Shown in pieces: positions 41,113-51,617 of a stretch of DNA of 52,486 nucleotides. Source of the DNA: Mesotaenium endlicherianum. Its lineage: Eukaryota; Streptophyta; Zygnematophyceae; Zygnematales; Mesotaeniaceae. The position numbers and the translations under genes are program-made. How positions within the stretch are numbered: position 1 is the first letter of the stretch; every line of letters begins with the position of its first letter. The stretch spans positions 1-52,486 of the forward strand of contig WELA01002976.1 of the NCBI GenBank assembly GCA_009602735.1, given 5' to 3'. Below the pieces are notes generated by a model. It was given only the letters and a program-made list of their open reading frames with translations, had not been told where the DNA came from and searched no databases.

Positions 41113-42837
41113 ATGCCAGATACTTCTTCGGTTGCTCCAGCCGTTCATTCAACTACTACTGCGTCTCATTCTTATGATGCCATTGTGATTGGCTCGGGTA
41201 TCAGTGGCGGATGGGCCGCCAAAGAACTCTGTGAAAAAGGCTTGAAAACATTATTGCTCGAAAGAGGGCGCGATGTGGTACACCTGAAAGATTATCCTAC
41301 TGCCACCAAGAACCCCTGGGATTTTCCGCACCGCGGTAAAATGCCGGATGCATTTATCAAGGAAAATCCGGTGCTTACCAAATGTTATGCGTTGAGCGAA
41401 GCTAGTGAACATTTCTTTGTGAAAGACCACCAGCATCCTTATATCCAGGAAGCGCCTTTCGATTGGATACGTGGTTATCAGGTAGGTGGTAAATCTTTAT
41501 TGTGGGCGCGTGCCACGCAGCGCTGGAGCCGCTTTGATTTTGAGGGACCTGCCAGGGATGGTTTTGCGGTGGACTGGCCCATCCGGTATGAAGACCTGGC
41601 GCCATGGTATTCCCATGTAGAGCTTTTTGCCGGTATCAGTGGTAATAAAGATGGGTTGGAAACCCTTCCGGATGGTGAATTTCTTCCACCCTGGGAAATG
41701 AATTGTGCTGAGAAAGAACTGCAGCAAAAGATAATGGCAAATTATAAAGACCGGTACGTGGTACAGGGGCGATGTGCGCATCTTACCAAACCGAATGCAA
41801 TTCACCTGCAACAAGGCAGGGGGCAGTGCCAGGCCAGGAATTTGTGTGAACGGGGGTGTCCTTTCGGAGGATATTTCAGCTCCAATTCCTCTACTATTCC
41901 CTGGGCGCAAAAAACAGGAAACCTTACGCTGCGGCCCGATTCGGTTGTGCATTCCATCATTTATGATGAGCAGCAGGGTAAAGCTACAGGTGTGCGGGTG
42001 ATCGATGCAGTTACCAGGAAGGCAACGGAATTTTTTGCGAAAATCATTTTTGTGAATGCTGCATGTTTGAATACGAATTTGATCTTATTGAATTCGGTTT
42101 CACGGCGTTTTCCAAACGGATTGGGAAATGACAGTGGTTTATTGGGCAAATACGTAGCTTTTCACAATTACCGGGGAACCCTTACGGCCAATTATGATGG
42201 GCCGAAAGACAAATATTATTATGGCCGCAAGCCAACGGCGGCCATGATGCCCAACTTCAGGAATGTGTACCGGCAGGAAATGGATTTTCTCCGCGGTTAT
42301 ATGGTGCATTTCAGCGCGAGCAGGGGCCGGGCTTCAGCAGAGGGTATTGGTGGTAATTATAAAGATGCCATCACAGAAGCAGGCGACTGGCATATTTTTA
42401 TGATGATGCAGGGTGAAACCATTCCCAAAGAGACCAATCACCTGCGTTTGAGTAAAGACCAGAAAGATGAATGGGGTATCCCGCAACTCGTTGTTTCGGT
42501 AAAGTATGATGAAAACGATGAGAAGCTGCTCAAAGATTTCCTGGAACAGGGTGCTGAGATGCTGCAAAAAGCAGGGGCATCGGATATCCGGCCGAACGAC
42601 AGTAAACAGGCGCCTGGATTAGATATACATGAAATGGGAGGTGTACGCATGGGACATGACCCCAAGACTTCTTTACTCAATCGCTGGAATCAGTTGCACC
42701 ATTGTAACAATGTATTTGTTACTGACGGTGCTTGTATGACTTCTGTGAGTACACAGAATCCCTCGCTGACCTTCATGGCCATTACAGCCAGGGCAGCCAA
42801 TCATGCGGTGGAGGAATTGAAGAAAGGGAATTTGTAA
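41113..42837 (+). CDS. GMC-family FAD oxidoreductase (paralog 2)
   Basis: 574 residues. The FAD motif IVIGSGISGGWAAKEL is identical to that of paralog 1, as are RGCPFGGYFSS-type Cys motif (CQARNLCERGCPFGG), the active-site segment HEMGGVRMGHDPKTSLLN and the C-terminal NVFVTDGACM. It probably oxidises a hydroxyl of a sugar or similar substrate in the cytoplasm; no signal peptide is seen. It lies directly upstream of the SusC gene with a 149-base gap. The change of THAR to GGVRMG around the active site, and divergence in the substrate half, suggest the two paralogs have different substrates. Confidence 0.9.
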   Translation: MPDTSSVAPAVHSTTTASHSYDAIVIGSGISGGWAAKELCEKGLKTLLLERGRDVVHLKDYPTATKNPWDFPHRGKMPDAFIKENPVLTKCYALSEASEHFFVKDHQHPYIQEAPFDWIRGYQVGGKSLLWARATQRWSRFDFEGPARDGFAVDWPIRYEDLAPWYSHVELFAGISGNKDGLETLPDGEFLPPWEMNCAEKELQQKIMANYKDRYVVQGRCAHLTKPNAIHLQQGRGQCQARNLCERGCPFGGYFSSNSSTIPWAQKTGNLTLRPDSVVHSIIYDEQQGKATGVRVIDAVTRKATEFFAKIIFVNAACLNTNLILLNSVSRRFPNGLGNDSGLLGKYVAFHNYRGTLTANYDGPKDKYYYGRKPTAAMMPNFRNVYRQEMDFLRGYMVHFSASRGRASAEGIGGNYKDAITEAGDWHIFMMMQGETIPKETNHLRLSKDQKDEWGIPQLVVSVKYDENDEKLLKDFLEQGAEMLQKAGASDIRPNDSKQAPGLDIHEMGGVRMGHDPKTSLLNRWNQLHHCNNVFVTDGACMTSVSTQNPSLTFMAITARAANHAVEELKKGNL

Positions 42838-42911
42838 ATCCCTGATTTTATTGTGTATTTTTTACACTATCAATAGGGCAAAATACTACAACAAAATGTT
42901 AAAAAAGGACA

Positions 42912-42929
42912 GATGCTTCTTAAGCAATC
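42912..42929. promoter_or_regulatory. Inverted GATGCTT-like repeat before the SusC gene
   Basis: TGCTT (42914-42918) and AAGCA (42922-42926) face each other over CTT. With flanks, the two arms read GATGCTT and, in reverse, GATTGCTT, close to the GAATGCTT repeats before GMC paralog 2. It stands upstream of a TTG at 42938. Confidence 0.35.
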
Positions 42930-42986
42930 GTTTTAAATTGCGTGTTGTAACGCTATTCGTCTATATCTAATTAACCCAACATTGCT

Positions 42987-45900
42987 ATGCCAACGAGAAA
43001 AAAACTACTCGCAAGGACCGTCATGCTTGCGATCCTCTTTGCGCTACTCAGCGCGGGCGCGTACGCCCAAAAAAGCCTCTCAGGTAAGGTAACAAACAAA
43101 GCCAATGGCCAGCCCATTGCAGGTGCTACCGTTCAATTGAAAGGTACTACCACAGTTGCTGTTACCAATGCTGAAGGTGTTTTTTCCATTCCTACCAAGG
43201 GTACCAGCGGTACTTTGGTAGTTTCTGTTATCGGTTTTGAACCTGTAGAACAGTCTATCAGTGGAAAAATCACTTTCAATTTTGCGCTATCAGAAACTAT
43301 CAGCCAGTTGAATGAAGTACTGGTTACCGGTTATTCTGTCCAGCGAAAAAAAGACATCACCGGTTCAGTATCTGTGGTGAATGTAAGAGACCTGAAAGCA
43401 GTGCCGGCAGGAAGTGGCGAACAACTCCTGCAAGGCCGGGCTTCCGGTGTCAACGTTATCACTTCAGGTCAACCAGGATCGGGCAGTAATATCCGTATCC
43501 GCGGTATTACTTCATTCGGTAATGTGGATCCCTTATACATCATTGATGGTGTGCAGGGAAGCATACGCGACCTCAACGCCAATGACATTGAGTCTATCCA
43601 GGTGTTGAAAGATGCGGGTGCTGCTTCAATTTATGGTGTGCGTGGTTCTAATGGAGTTATCATTGTAACTACGAAAAGGGGAAAATCAGGTAAAGCCACT
43701 GTTACTTATGATGCCTATGTGGGTACCCAACGCCCGGCTTCAGGTAATCCATTCCATTTGCTGAATACGCAGGAAATGGCAACAGCTACCTGGGCAGCTT
43801 TAAAAAATTCCGGACAAACACTAACCCATCCCCAGTACGGTTCAGGAGCTACTCCAATTATCCCCGATTACATCCTGGCAGGTGGTACTGCAGGAATTGT
43901 TGGATCAAGTCCGGCTACCGATCCATCTTTGTATAATATTGATTTCAGTAAACCCATTTATCAGATTGTACAGGCCAACAAGGTGGGCACAGACTGGTTT
44001 CATGAGATATTCAAGCCCGCAATGATACAGAGTCATACCGTTTCTGCCAGTGGGGGTAATGAAAAAAACACTTATTTATTTTCCCTGGGTTATTTAAACC
44101 AACAGGGCACCTTGATGAATACTTATCTGAAAAGGTATTCAGCACGTGTAAATACTACATTTAATATTAAGAACAACATCAGGGTGGGGGAAAACCTGTT
44201 CATCTATGCCAGGGAAAACCCTCAGATCGGCAACCTAAGTGAGGGAAATGAAATCTCTATGAGTTATCGTGAGCAGCCCATCATCCCGGTGTATGATATC
44301 AAAGGAGGATTTGCGGGTACTGCTGCTAAAGGCTTGGGTAATGCGCAGAATCCTGTAGCTATGCGAGTGAGGGCCGCTGATAACAAAGGATATTCCTGGG
44401 ACATACAAGGTAACGCCTATGCAGAAGTAGATTTCCTGCGTCATTTGACTGCCAGGACTTCTTTTGGTGGTACACTTGATAACTTCTATTATTACTATTA
44501 TGGTTACCGCAGTTATGAGAATGCGGAGAACAACGGTTCCAATTCATTCAGCGAAAATGCCGGCTACAACCGTTCATGGACCTGGACCAATACAGTAACC
44601 TATAGCAATGTTTTTGCTGAGAAACACAATGTAAAAGCGCTGGCGGGTATAGAAGCAGTAGAGTCGTATGGCCGTGGTGTAGGTGGTGGAGCATTGGGAT
44701 TCTTTACGGATAATCCGAATTTCCGCACCCTTAGCAATGGTTCATCTGGTTTTACCAATTACAGCAACGTATACCAGAATTCATTGTATTCTTTATTCGG
44801 CAGAGTGGATTATGCTTATAATGATAAATACCTGCTTAGCGGAACCATCAGAAGAGATGGATCTTCCAGGTTTGGTGCAGATAAACGTTATGGTATATTC
44901 CCGGCCTTTTCATTGGGATGGCGTATATCCCGTGAATCTTTCCTCAGGGATGTATCATGGATATCTGACCTGAAACTGCGTGGAAGCTGGGGTAAACTGG
45001 GCAACCAGTTGAACGTAAATCCGGCCAATGCTTTCAGTCTTTATGGTGGTGGACCGGGATCATCTTATTATGATATCAATGGAACCAGCACCAGTTCTGT
45101 ACAAGGCTTTATTGCTACCCGTATCGGTAACCCAAAAACAGGTTGGGAAGAGGATGTGTTAACGAATTTTGGCTTGGATGCGGCATTGTTCAAAAACAAA
45201 CTGGACATCTCTTTTGAATACTATAAAAAATCGATCAATGGATTATTGTTCACTGACCAGGCTCCTGCAACAGTAGGTGGTGCTACCCTGCCCGTTGTAA
45301 ACATCGGTAATATTGAGAATAAAGGTTTTGATTTCTCCGCTACTTATCATGGAACTGCTTCAAAAGACCTCAAGTTCGATATCGGTTTGATTGTAACCAC
45401 TTATAAGAGCAATATCACTGATATTCCAGGACAATACTTTGAAGCGGGTGGCTCACGTATCGGAAATTTTGTTCGGAATGCAGTAGGTCACCCCATTGGC
45501 GCTTTTTATGGCTATGATGTAGTAGGGCTGTTCAGCGGTGCCGATGATGTAAGTAAATCTGCTACTCAAAAATTTGCTGCTCCGGGTCGATTCAAATACC
45601 GTGATGTGAACGGAGATGGCAAGATCACTGCTGATGACAGAACCTTTTTCGGTGACCCCAACCCCAAGTTCACAGGTGGGTTAAATCTGAACGTATCGTA
45701 TAAAGATTTTGATTTGTCCATGTTCATGTATGGTTCTTTCGGCAATGACGTGATTAACTATGTCCGTTACTGGACGGATTTCTATCCTTCTTTCCAGGGA
45801 GTGAAGAGCAAGGATATGCTGTACGGTTCTTGGACACCCAGCAACACCGGGGCCAAAACACCCATTATTGAGAACGAATCTAACTTCAGCAACAATGGCG

Positions 45901-46166
45901 TTGTGAACTCTTACTATAAAGAGGATGGTTCTTATCTCAGGTGTAAATCACTGATCCTGGGCTATACCATACCTTCTACCACACTGAAAAAATGGGGTAT
46001 CGAAAAATTCAGGATATACTTGCAAGCGGCTAACCTGTTTACGATTACCAAGTACACGGGTCTGGATCCCGAGCTGTCTGGTTCCAACGCAGCATTCGGC
46101 ATCGATTATGGTAACTACCCCAATAATCAGAAAAATTATAATGTGGGTGTAAGTGTTACATTCTAA
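42987..46166 (+). CDS. SusC/RagA-family TonB-linked outer membrane transporter
   Basis: 1059 residues. A signal peptide ends near AGAYAQKS, followed by a carboxypeptidase-like regulatory domain (SLSGKVTNKANGQPIAGATVQL, about 30-115), the TonB box and plug (EVLVTGYSVQRKKDITGSV, then NIRIRGITSFGNVDPLYIIDG), and a barrel to the C-terminal VGVSVTF. No N-terminal STN signalling domain is present and no sigma/anti-sigma pair is nearby, so control is probably by the AraC protein. It imports an oligosaccharide or other ligand captured by the SusD partner, encoded 30 bases downstream. Confidence 0.96.
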   Translation: MPTRKKLLARTVMLAILFALLSAGAYAQKSLSGKVTNKANGQPIAGATVQLKGTTTVAVTNAEGVFSIPTKGTSGTLVVSVIGFEPVEQSISGKITFNFALSETISQLNEVLVTGYSVQRKKDITGSVSVVNVRDLKAVPAGSGEQLLQGRASGVNVITSGQPGSGSNIRIRGITSFGNVDPLYIIDGVQGSIRDLNANDIESIQVLKDAGAASIYGVRGSNGVIIVTTKRGKSGKATVTYDAYVGTQRPASGNPFHLLNTQEMATATWAALKNSGQTLTHPQYGSGATPIIPDYILAGGTAGIVGSSPATDPSLYNIDFSKPIYQIVQANKVGTDWFHEIFKPAMIQSHTVSASGGNEKNTYLFSLGYLNQQGTLMNTYLKRYSARVNTTFNIKNNIRVGENLFIYARENPQIGNLSEGNEISMSYREQPIIPVYDIKGGFAGTAAKGLGNAQNPVAMRVRAADNKGYSWDIQGNAYAEVDFLRHLTARTSFGGTLDNFYYYYYGYRSYENAENNGSNSFSENAGYNRSWTWTNTVTYSNVFAEKHNVKALAGIEAVESYGRGVGGGALGFFTDNPNFRTLSNGSSGFTNYSNVYQNSLYSLFGRVDYAYNDKYLLSGTIRRDGSSRFGADKRYGIFPAFSLGWRISRESFLRDVSWISDLKLRGSWGKLGNQLNVNPANAFSLYGGGPGSSYYDINGTSTSSVQGFIATRIGNPKTGWEEDVLTNFGLDAALFKNKLDISFEYYKKSINGLLFTDQAPATVGGATLPVVNIGNIENKGFDFSATYHGTASKDLKFDIGLIVTTYKSNITDIPGQYFEAGGSRIGNFVRNAVGHPIGAFYGYDVVGLFSGADDVSKSATQKFAAPGRFKYRDVNGDGKITADDRTFFGDPNPKFTGGLNLNVSYKDFDLSMFMYGSFGNDVINYVRYWTDFYPSFQGVKSKDMLYGSWTPSNTGAKTPIIENESNFSNNGVVNSYYKEDGSYLRCKSLILGYTIPSTTLKKWGIEKFRIYLQAANLFTITKYTGLDPELSGSNAAFGIDYGNYPNNQKNYNVGVSVTF

Positions 46167-46196
46167 CCTTAATCCATTAAATGAAAAAAATTAAAT

Positions 46197-47924
46197 ATGA
46201 AAAAGTTTAGAATTCGAATATTAATCGTTGGAATAGCTGCAACACTTACCATGTTCTATGCTTGTTCCAAAAACTTTTTGGAGAAAGCTCCATTGGGTTC
46301 TCTGGATGAATCAACACTGGCTACCAAAGCGGGTGTTGACGGATTGCTGATTGGCGCTTATCACTTAGTGAGCGGCTTTGGTGGTGCAGGTGGCGGCTGG
46401 CAAACAGCAGCTTCCAACTGGGTATATGGTGGCGTGGCAAGTGATGATGCTTACAAAGGATCTGACCCTGGAGACCAGCCAGATATTGTACCCATTGAAA
46501 CCTATACTTCCAACGCATCCAACGGCTACTTTAACCAGAAATGGCAGGCAGTGTATGATGCTGTACAGCGGTGTAACTCTGTGTTGCGTGTAATGGCTAA
46601 AGCTTCTGACATTTCTGATGCAGATAAAAAAAGGATTGCCGCTGAAGCCCGCTTTTTAAGGGCGCACTTTCATTTTGAGGCAAAGAAAATGTGGAATAAA
46701 GTGCCTTATATAGATGAAAGCATCACTTATGCAGCGGGCAATTACAATGTGCCTAATGACAAAGACATCTGGCCCAACATAGAAGCCGATTTCCAGTATG
46801 CAATAGACAACCTTCCTGCTACGCAGACTGCAGTGGGGCGTGCCAACAAATGGGCTGCAATGGCATATTTAGCCAAAGTGTACATGTTTGAAAAGCAATA
46901 CGCTAAAGCATTGCCCCTTTTGAATAATGTGATAGCTAATGGAACTACAGCTTCTGGAAAAAAATATGCCCTGGTAAATTTTTCTGATAACTTCAATGCA
47001 GAAACAAAGAATAGTGCGGAAGCCGTATTTTCTGTACAACAATCTGTTAATGATAACTCTAATGGCAATAATGGTGGTTGGGGCGATGTATTGAACTTTC
47101 CTTATAATGGAGGCCCGGGTGGCTGTTGCGGATTCTACCAGCCTTCTCAAAGCCTGGTGAACTCTTACAAGGTAGATCCGATTACCGGTTTGCCTTTGCT
47201 GGACACCTGGAACAGTACCGATGTTAAGAACGACCAGGGCCTGAAGTCTACAGATCCGTTTACACCCGAAACGGGACCATTGGATCCCCGTCTTGACTGG
47301 ACTGTAGGCAGAAGAGGCCTTCCTTACCTGGATTGGGGTAATCACCCCGGTAACGACTGGATTCGTGATCAGAACAACGGTGGCCCTTATGCTCCGAAGA
47401 AAAATGTGTATTATAAACGCCAGGAAGGTTCCTTAACCGACAAATCATTCTGGACCAATGGCGTTACTGCCAATAACTATACCATTATCCGTTTTGCTGA
47501 TGTATTGCTTTGGGCAGCTGAGTGTGAAGTGGAAATAGGTAGCCTGGTCAATGCAATGAACTATGTGAACCAGGTAAGGAGCCGTGCTGCTAATCCCAAT
47601 GGATGGGTGAAAAACTCGAGCGGCTCGCCCGCAGCTAATTATATGGTTGGCCTTTATCTGGTATTCCCTGATCAGGCCTATGCCCGTAAAGCTGTCCGTT
47701 TTGAAAGAAAACTGGAGCTGGCTATGGAAGGACACCGCCATTTCGATCTCGTGCGTTATGGTACGGCGGCTACAGAACTGAATGCATATATGGCTAAGGA
47801 GAAACAATACCGCACTTATTTTAATGGTAAATCCTTTACTGCTGGAGTAAGTGAGTATTTCCCTATTCCGCAATCACAAATAGATCTTAGTAAAGGAACA
47901 CTTAAACAGAATCCTGGTTATTGA
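46197..47924 (+). CDS. SusD/RagB-family surface lipoprotein
   Basis: 575 residues. The lipoprotein signal ends at Cys23 (MFYACSKN). N-terminal FLEKAPLGSLDESTLATKAGVDGLLIGAY and the TPR-like helices (about 120-260) match SusD, with the C-terminal LELAMEGHRHFDLVRYG signature and FPIPQSQIDLS at the end. It caps the SusC barrel and binds ligand on the cell surface. The ligand is not known; no glycoside hydrolase is seen in the window. A terminator follows. Confidence 0.96.
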   Translation: MKKFRIRILIVGIAATLTMFYACSKNFLEKAPLGSLDESTLATKAGVDGLLIGAYHLVSGFGGAGGGWQTAASNWVYGGVASDDAYKGSDPGDQPDIVPIETYTSNASNGYFNQKWQAVYDAVQRCNSVLRVMAKASDISDADKKRIAAEARFLRAHFHFEAKKMWNKVPYIDESITYAAGNYNVPNDKDIWPNIEADFQYAIDNLPATQTAVGRANKWAAMAYLAKVYMFEKQYAKALPLLNNVIANGTTASGKKYALVNFSDNFNAETKNSAEAVFSVQQSVNDNSNGNNGGWGDVLNFPYNGGPGGCCGFYQPSQSLVNSYKVDPITGLPLLDTWNSTDVKNDQGLKSTDPFTPETGPLDPRLDWTVGRRGLPYLDWGNHPGNDWIRDQNNGGPYAPKKNVYYKRQEGSLTDKSFWTNGVTANNYTIIRFADVLLWAAECEVEIGSLVNAMNYVNQVRSRAANPNGWVKNSSGSPAANYMVGLYLVFPDQAYARKAVRFERKLELAMEGHRHFDLVRYGTAATELNAYMAKEKQYRTYFNGKSFTAGVSEYFPIPQSQIDLSKGTLKQNPGY

Positions 47925-47948
47925 TCAATTGATTGATTAAATTATGTG

Positions 47949-47985
47949 AGAGGTAGGGTACTGCTCTACCTCTTTTCATTTATTT
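47949..47985 (+). terminator. Intrinsic terminator after the SusD gene
   Basis: AGAGGTAG pairs with CTACCTCT around a nine-base loop and is followed by a T-rich run. Some transcription may pass on to the next gene, which starts 30 bases later. Confidence 0.7.
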
Positions 47986-48013
47986 TAGTACTTCCAGATT
48001 CAACATTGCACAA

Positions 48014-51000
48014 ATGCTACGGAATACCAGGTATCTTATATTACTATTCGCCGCTATACCCTTCTTTTTGCTATCGTCCTGCAAAAGTAAAGCTCCTCTT
48101 TTCAGCCGTCTGACCTCAGATCAAACGAATATTCATTTCAATAATCAGATCACTGAAACGGACTCGATCAATGTGCTTGATTTTGAAAATGTATATAACG
48201 GCGGTGGTGTAGGTGTGGGTGATTTCAACAACGATGGGCTACCCGATCTTTATTTTACAGGCAATCTCGTTTCCAATAAACTTTATCTGAACAAAGGGGG
48301 ATTCAAATTTGATGATATTACTGCGCAGGCAGGTGTAACAGGAGGTGGGAAATGGTGTCGTGGGGTTGCCGTAGTTGATATCAATAATGATGGTTGGATG
48401 GATATCTATGTGTGTGCTACGCTGAAAAAAAATCCAGCCTTGAGAGAAAGTTTGCTATATATCAATCAAGGGGTTGACAAAAAAGGAATACCCCATTTCA
48501 AAGAGATGGCAAAAGAATACGGGTTGGCCGATACCAGTCACAATACACAAGCTGCTTTTTTCGATTACGACAATGATGGAGATCTTGATGTGTACATTGC
48601 GACGAACGAAATCATCAAATACGATTATCCCAATCGATTCAGGCCTATTTTGAAAGACGGGAGCCATCCGAGTACTGATAAGTTGTATCGCAACGATTGG
48701 GATTCATCACTTGGGCACCCGGTATTCACCAATGTATCCAAAGGAGCAGGCATATTGATAGAAGGATATTCACATGCAGTAACGATTGCTGATATTAATA
48801 AAGATGGATGGAAAGATATCTATGTGACGAATGACTATCTGTCGAACGATTTGTTATGGATCAATAATCATGATGGCACATTTACAGAGAAACTTTCTAC
48901 CTATTTCAAACATACATCTGCCAATGCCATGGGGAATGATATTGTAGATATTAATAACGATGGGCTGGCAGATGTGATTACATTGGACATGAACCCGGAA
49001 GATAATTACCGGAAAAAAATGATGCTCAATCCCAATAGTTATCAAACTTATCAGAATAGCGACTATTTTGGCTACTCTTACCAGTATGTGCGTAATACGC
49101 TTCAGTTGAATCAAGGGCCAAGGGTACTGCAAAATGATACCATTGGAGATCCTGTATTCGGCGAGGTCTCTTTTTATGCAGGTATTGCTGAAACCGACTG
49201 GAGCTGGGCACCGGTGGTGGCAGATTTTGATAATGATGGCAACCGGGACATCATCATTACCAATGGCTTTCCAAAAGATGTCACGGATCATGACTTTGTA
49301 ACATTCCGCAATGAGTCTTATTCGATAGCAACAAAGAAGCAGCTGTTGGAACAAATACCTGCTGTGAAAATTCACAATTATGCATTTAAAAACAATGGGA
49401 ACCTTCATTTCACCAACGCATCCAGTGAATGGGGCATGAATACACCCAGTTTTTCAAATGGAGCGGTTTATGTTGACCTGGATAATGACGGTGATCTTGA
49501 TCTGGTAGTCAACAACATCAACGACGAAGCGATGGTGTATAAAAATAACAGCAGGGAAAGAGACAGTACCACCACCCGTTTCCTGAATATTCGTTTTGAT
49601 GGCACAGCGCAGAACAAAAACGGACTGGGTGTCTGGGCCGATATTTATTATGACCACGGGCAACACCAGGTATGGGAAAATACACCTTATAGGGGATACC
49701 TCTCATCTATGGATAACCGCATTCATTTTGGACTGGGAACTACTACTACGATCGATTCGGTTTGCATCACATGGCCGGATGGGAAAAAACAGCGACTAGA
49801 TCATGTGCGGGCGGATCAATGGTTGACAATAAAAGCATCAGATGCTCAAATGAATACATTACCCCCTCCTGCTTTATTAGCATCAGACGCGCTATTCAAA
49901 GAAGTGACGGGCTCGCTTGATATTCATTATCAACACGAAGAAAGAGATTTTATCGATTTTAATATTCAGAAACTGATACCGCATAAACTATCTGAATATG
50001 GTCCCGGTATGGCTGTTGGCGATGTTGATGGTAATGGATTAGATGATATTATAATAGGAGGATCTTTTGGGAACGCTACTCAGATATTGCTCCAACAACC
50101 CAATGGTAAGTTTGTACAAAAAAATATTCAATCTGATAAAGGCTTTGGAGCCAAACAATGGGAAGACCTTGGATTGTTGTTATTTGATGCCGATGGAGAT
50201 GGTGATCTGGACTTATATATTGCTGCGGGCGGCTTCGAGAATGAACACAATACACCTGTATATCAGGACAAACTGTATGTAAATGATGGTAAAGGAAACT
50301 TTACATTAGATACAGTAGCGCTCCCGAAAAATTTTACCAGCAAATTCTGTGTGCGTGCCATTGATTACGATAAAGACGGAGACCTTGATCTTTTCATCGC
50401 AGGACGTGTAGATCCCTGGAACTATCCCAAACCAGTTTCCAGTTTCATCTACCGTAACGATTCCAAAGACGGCCATATCAAGTTTACCGATATTACCCAA
50501 CAAGTAGCCAAAGACCTCACCAACATTGGCATGGTATGCGACGCAGTCTTTACCGATTTTGATAACGATGGTTGGCCCGACCTGGTGCTGGCAGGAGAGT
50601 GGATGCCGCTGACTTTCCTGAAAAATAACAAAGGAGTCTTTACCAATGTAACCGCTCAATCTGGTATCAGCAACCAATTAGGCTGGTGGAATACCATTGC
50701 AGCCGGTGATTTTGACAACGATGGCCGTATTGATTATGTTGTGGGCAACCTGGGACAAAACTCATTTTACCGTGCTTCTGATCAATACCCTGTTTCCATT
50801 TACGCCAAAGATTTTGACAACAATGGCAGCCTCGATGCTTTTCCATCATTGTACCTGCCGGCTACCATCACCGATCCAACGAAGAAAGAATTCCCCGCGC
50901 AGAACCGGGATGATGTGGTGAAGCAGATGATTAGTATGCGAACGAAATTTCAGAACTACAAATCATTTGCTACCGCTACTATGGACCAGTTGTTCACCAA

Positions 51001-51607
51001 AGAACAACTGCAGGGAGCATTGATACTACATGCCAACCAATTCAATTCCTGTTTTGTAAAAAATGAAGGTAATGGCCGTTTCAGCCTGCATCCTTTGCCG
51101 GCCCAGGCGCAATTCTCTGTGCTGAATGGCATGCTGGTAGAAGATTTCGACGGAGACGGCAACCTGGATGTTTTGATCAATGGCAACGATTATGGTACGG
51201 AGGTTTCCGTAGGGCGTTATGATGCTTTAAACGGCTTGCTGCTGAAAGGAAACGGCAAAGGAGATTTTGCGCCGATGTCTATTTTGCAGAGCGGCATTTT
51301 CATACCCGGCAACGGTAAAGCGTTGGCCAAACTGCGGTCAGCTTCCGGTAAATGCCTGGTAGCAGCCACGCAGAACAGGGGGCCTTTGAAAGTCTTTGAA
51401 GAAAAACAACCCGTTCGTTGCGTAGTACTGCAACCAAATGATGTGTTTGCTGTTATTCAATACAAAAACGGAAAAAAACAAAAACGGGAGATTGGTTACG
51501 GCGTTTCTTTCCTGTCGCAGTCAGCCAGGTTCCTGAATATTGAAGCCGGTGTGCAATCCGTTATTATTACAGACAATAGAGGGGCGTCGCGTTCGGTTCC
51601 TCTTTAA
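48014..51607 (+). CDS. FG-GAP/VCBS-repeat lipoprotein with ASPIC/UnbV domain
   Basis: 1197 residues. The lipoprotein signal ends at Cys23 (LLSSC). Many FG-GAP/VCBS repeats of the DxDNDGxxD kind are spread through the protein (GVGDFNNDGLPDLYFTGN, then VDINNDGWMDIYV, FDYDNDGDLDVYIA and DFDNDGNRDIIITNG), forming two propeller-like blocks, about 60-500 and 660-1130. Between them lies an ASPIC/UnbV domain (about 530-610, ITWPDGKKQRLDHV). The calcium-rich loops point to a surface protein that binds carbohydrate or protein. It lies between the SusD gene and a vanadium-haloperoxidase-like gene, a neighbourhood often seen in Bacteroidota. The exact role is unknown. Confidence 0.9.
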   Translation: MLRNTRYLILLFAAIPFFLLSSCKSKAPLFSRLTSDQTNIHFNNQITETDSINVLDFENVYNGGGVGVGDFNNDGLPDLYFTGNLVSNKLYLNKGGFKFDDITAQAGVTGGGKWCRGVAVVDINNDGWMDIYVCATLKKNPALRESLLYINQGVDKKGIPHFKEMAKEYGLADTSHNTQAAFFDYDNDGDLDVYIATNEIIKYDYPNRFRPILKDGSHPSTDKLYRNDWDSSLGHPVFTNVSKGAGILIEGYSHAVTIADINKDGWKDIYVTNDYLSNDLLWINNHDGTFTEKLSTYFKHTSANAMGNDIVDINNDGLADVITLDMNPEDNYRKKMMLNPNSYQTYQNSDYFGYSYQYVRNTLQLNQGPRVLQNDTIGDPVFGEVSFYAGIAETDWSWAPVVADFDNDGNRDIIITNGFPKDVTDHDFVTFRNESYSIATKKQLLEQIPAVKIHNYAFKNNGNLHFTNASSEWGMNTPSFSNGAVYVDLDNDGDLDLVVNNINDEAMVYKNNSRERDSTTTRFLNIRFDGTAQNKNGLGVWADIYYDHGQHQVWENTPYRGYLSSMDNRIHFGLGTTTTIDSVCITWPDGKKQRLDHVRADQWLTIKASDAQMNTLPPPALLASDALFKEVTGSLDIHYQHEERDFIDFNIQKLIPHKLSEYGPGMAVGDVDGNGLDDIIIGGSFGNATQILLQQPNGKFVQKNIQSDKGFGAKQWEDLGLLLFDADGDGDLDLYIAAGGFENEHNTPVYQDKLYVNDGKGNFTLDTVALPKNFTSKFCVRAIDYDKDGDLDLFIAGRVDPWNYPKPVSSFIYRNDSKDGHIKFTDITQQVAKDLTNIGMVCDAVFTDFDNDGWPDLVLAGEWMPLTFLKNNKGVFTNVTAQSGISNQLGWWNTIAAGDFDNDGRIDYVVGNLGQNSFYRASDQYPVSIYAKDFDNNGSLDAFPSLYLPATITDPTKKEFPAQNRDDVVKQMISMRTKFQNYKSFATATMDQLFTKEQLQGALILHANQFNSCFVKNEGNGRFSLHPLPAQAQFSVLNGMLVEDFDGDGNLDVLINGNDYGTEVSVGRYDALNGLLLKGNGKGDFAPMSILQSGIFIPGNGKALAKLRSASGKCLVAATQNRGPLKVFEEKQPVRCVVLQPNDVFAVIQYKNGKKQKREIGYGVSFLSQSARFLNIEAGVQSVIITDNRGASRSVPL

Positions 51608-51617
51608 TAAGCTGCTT

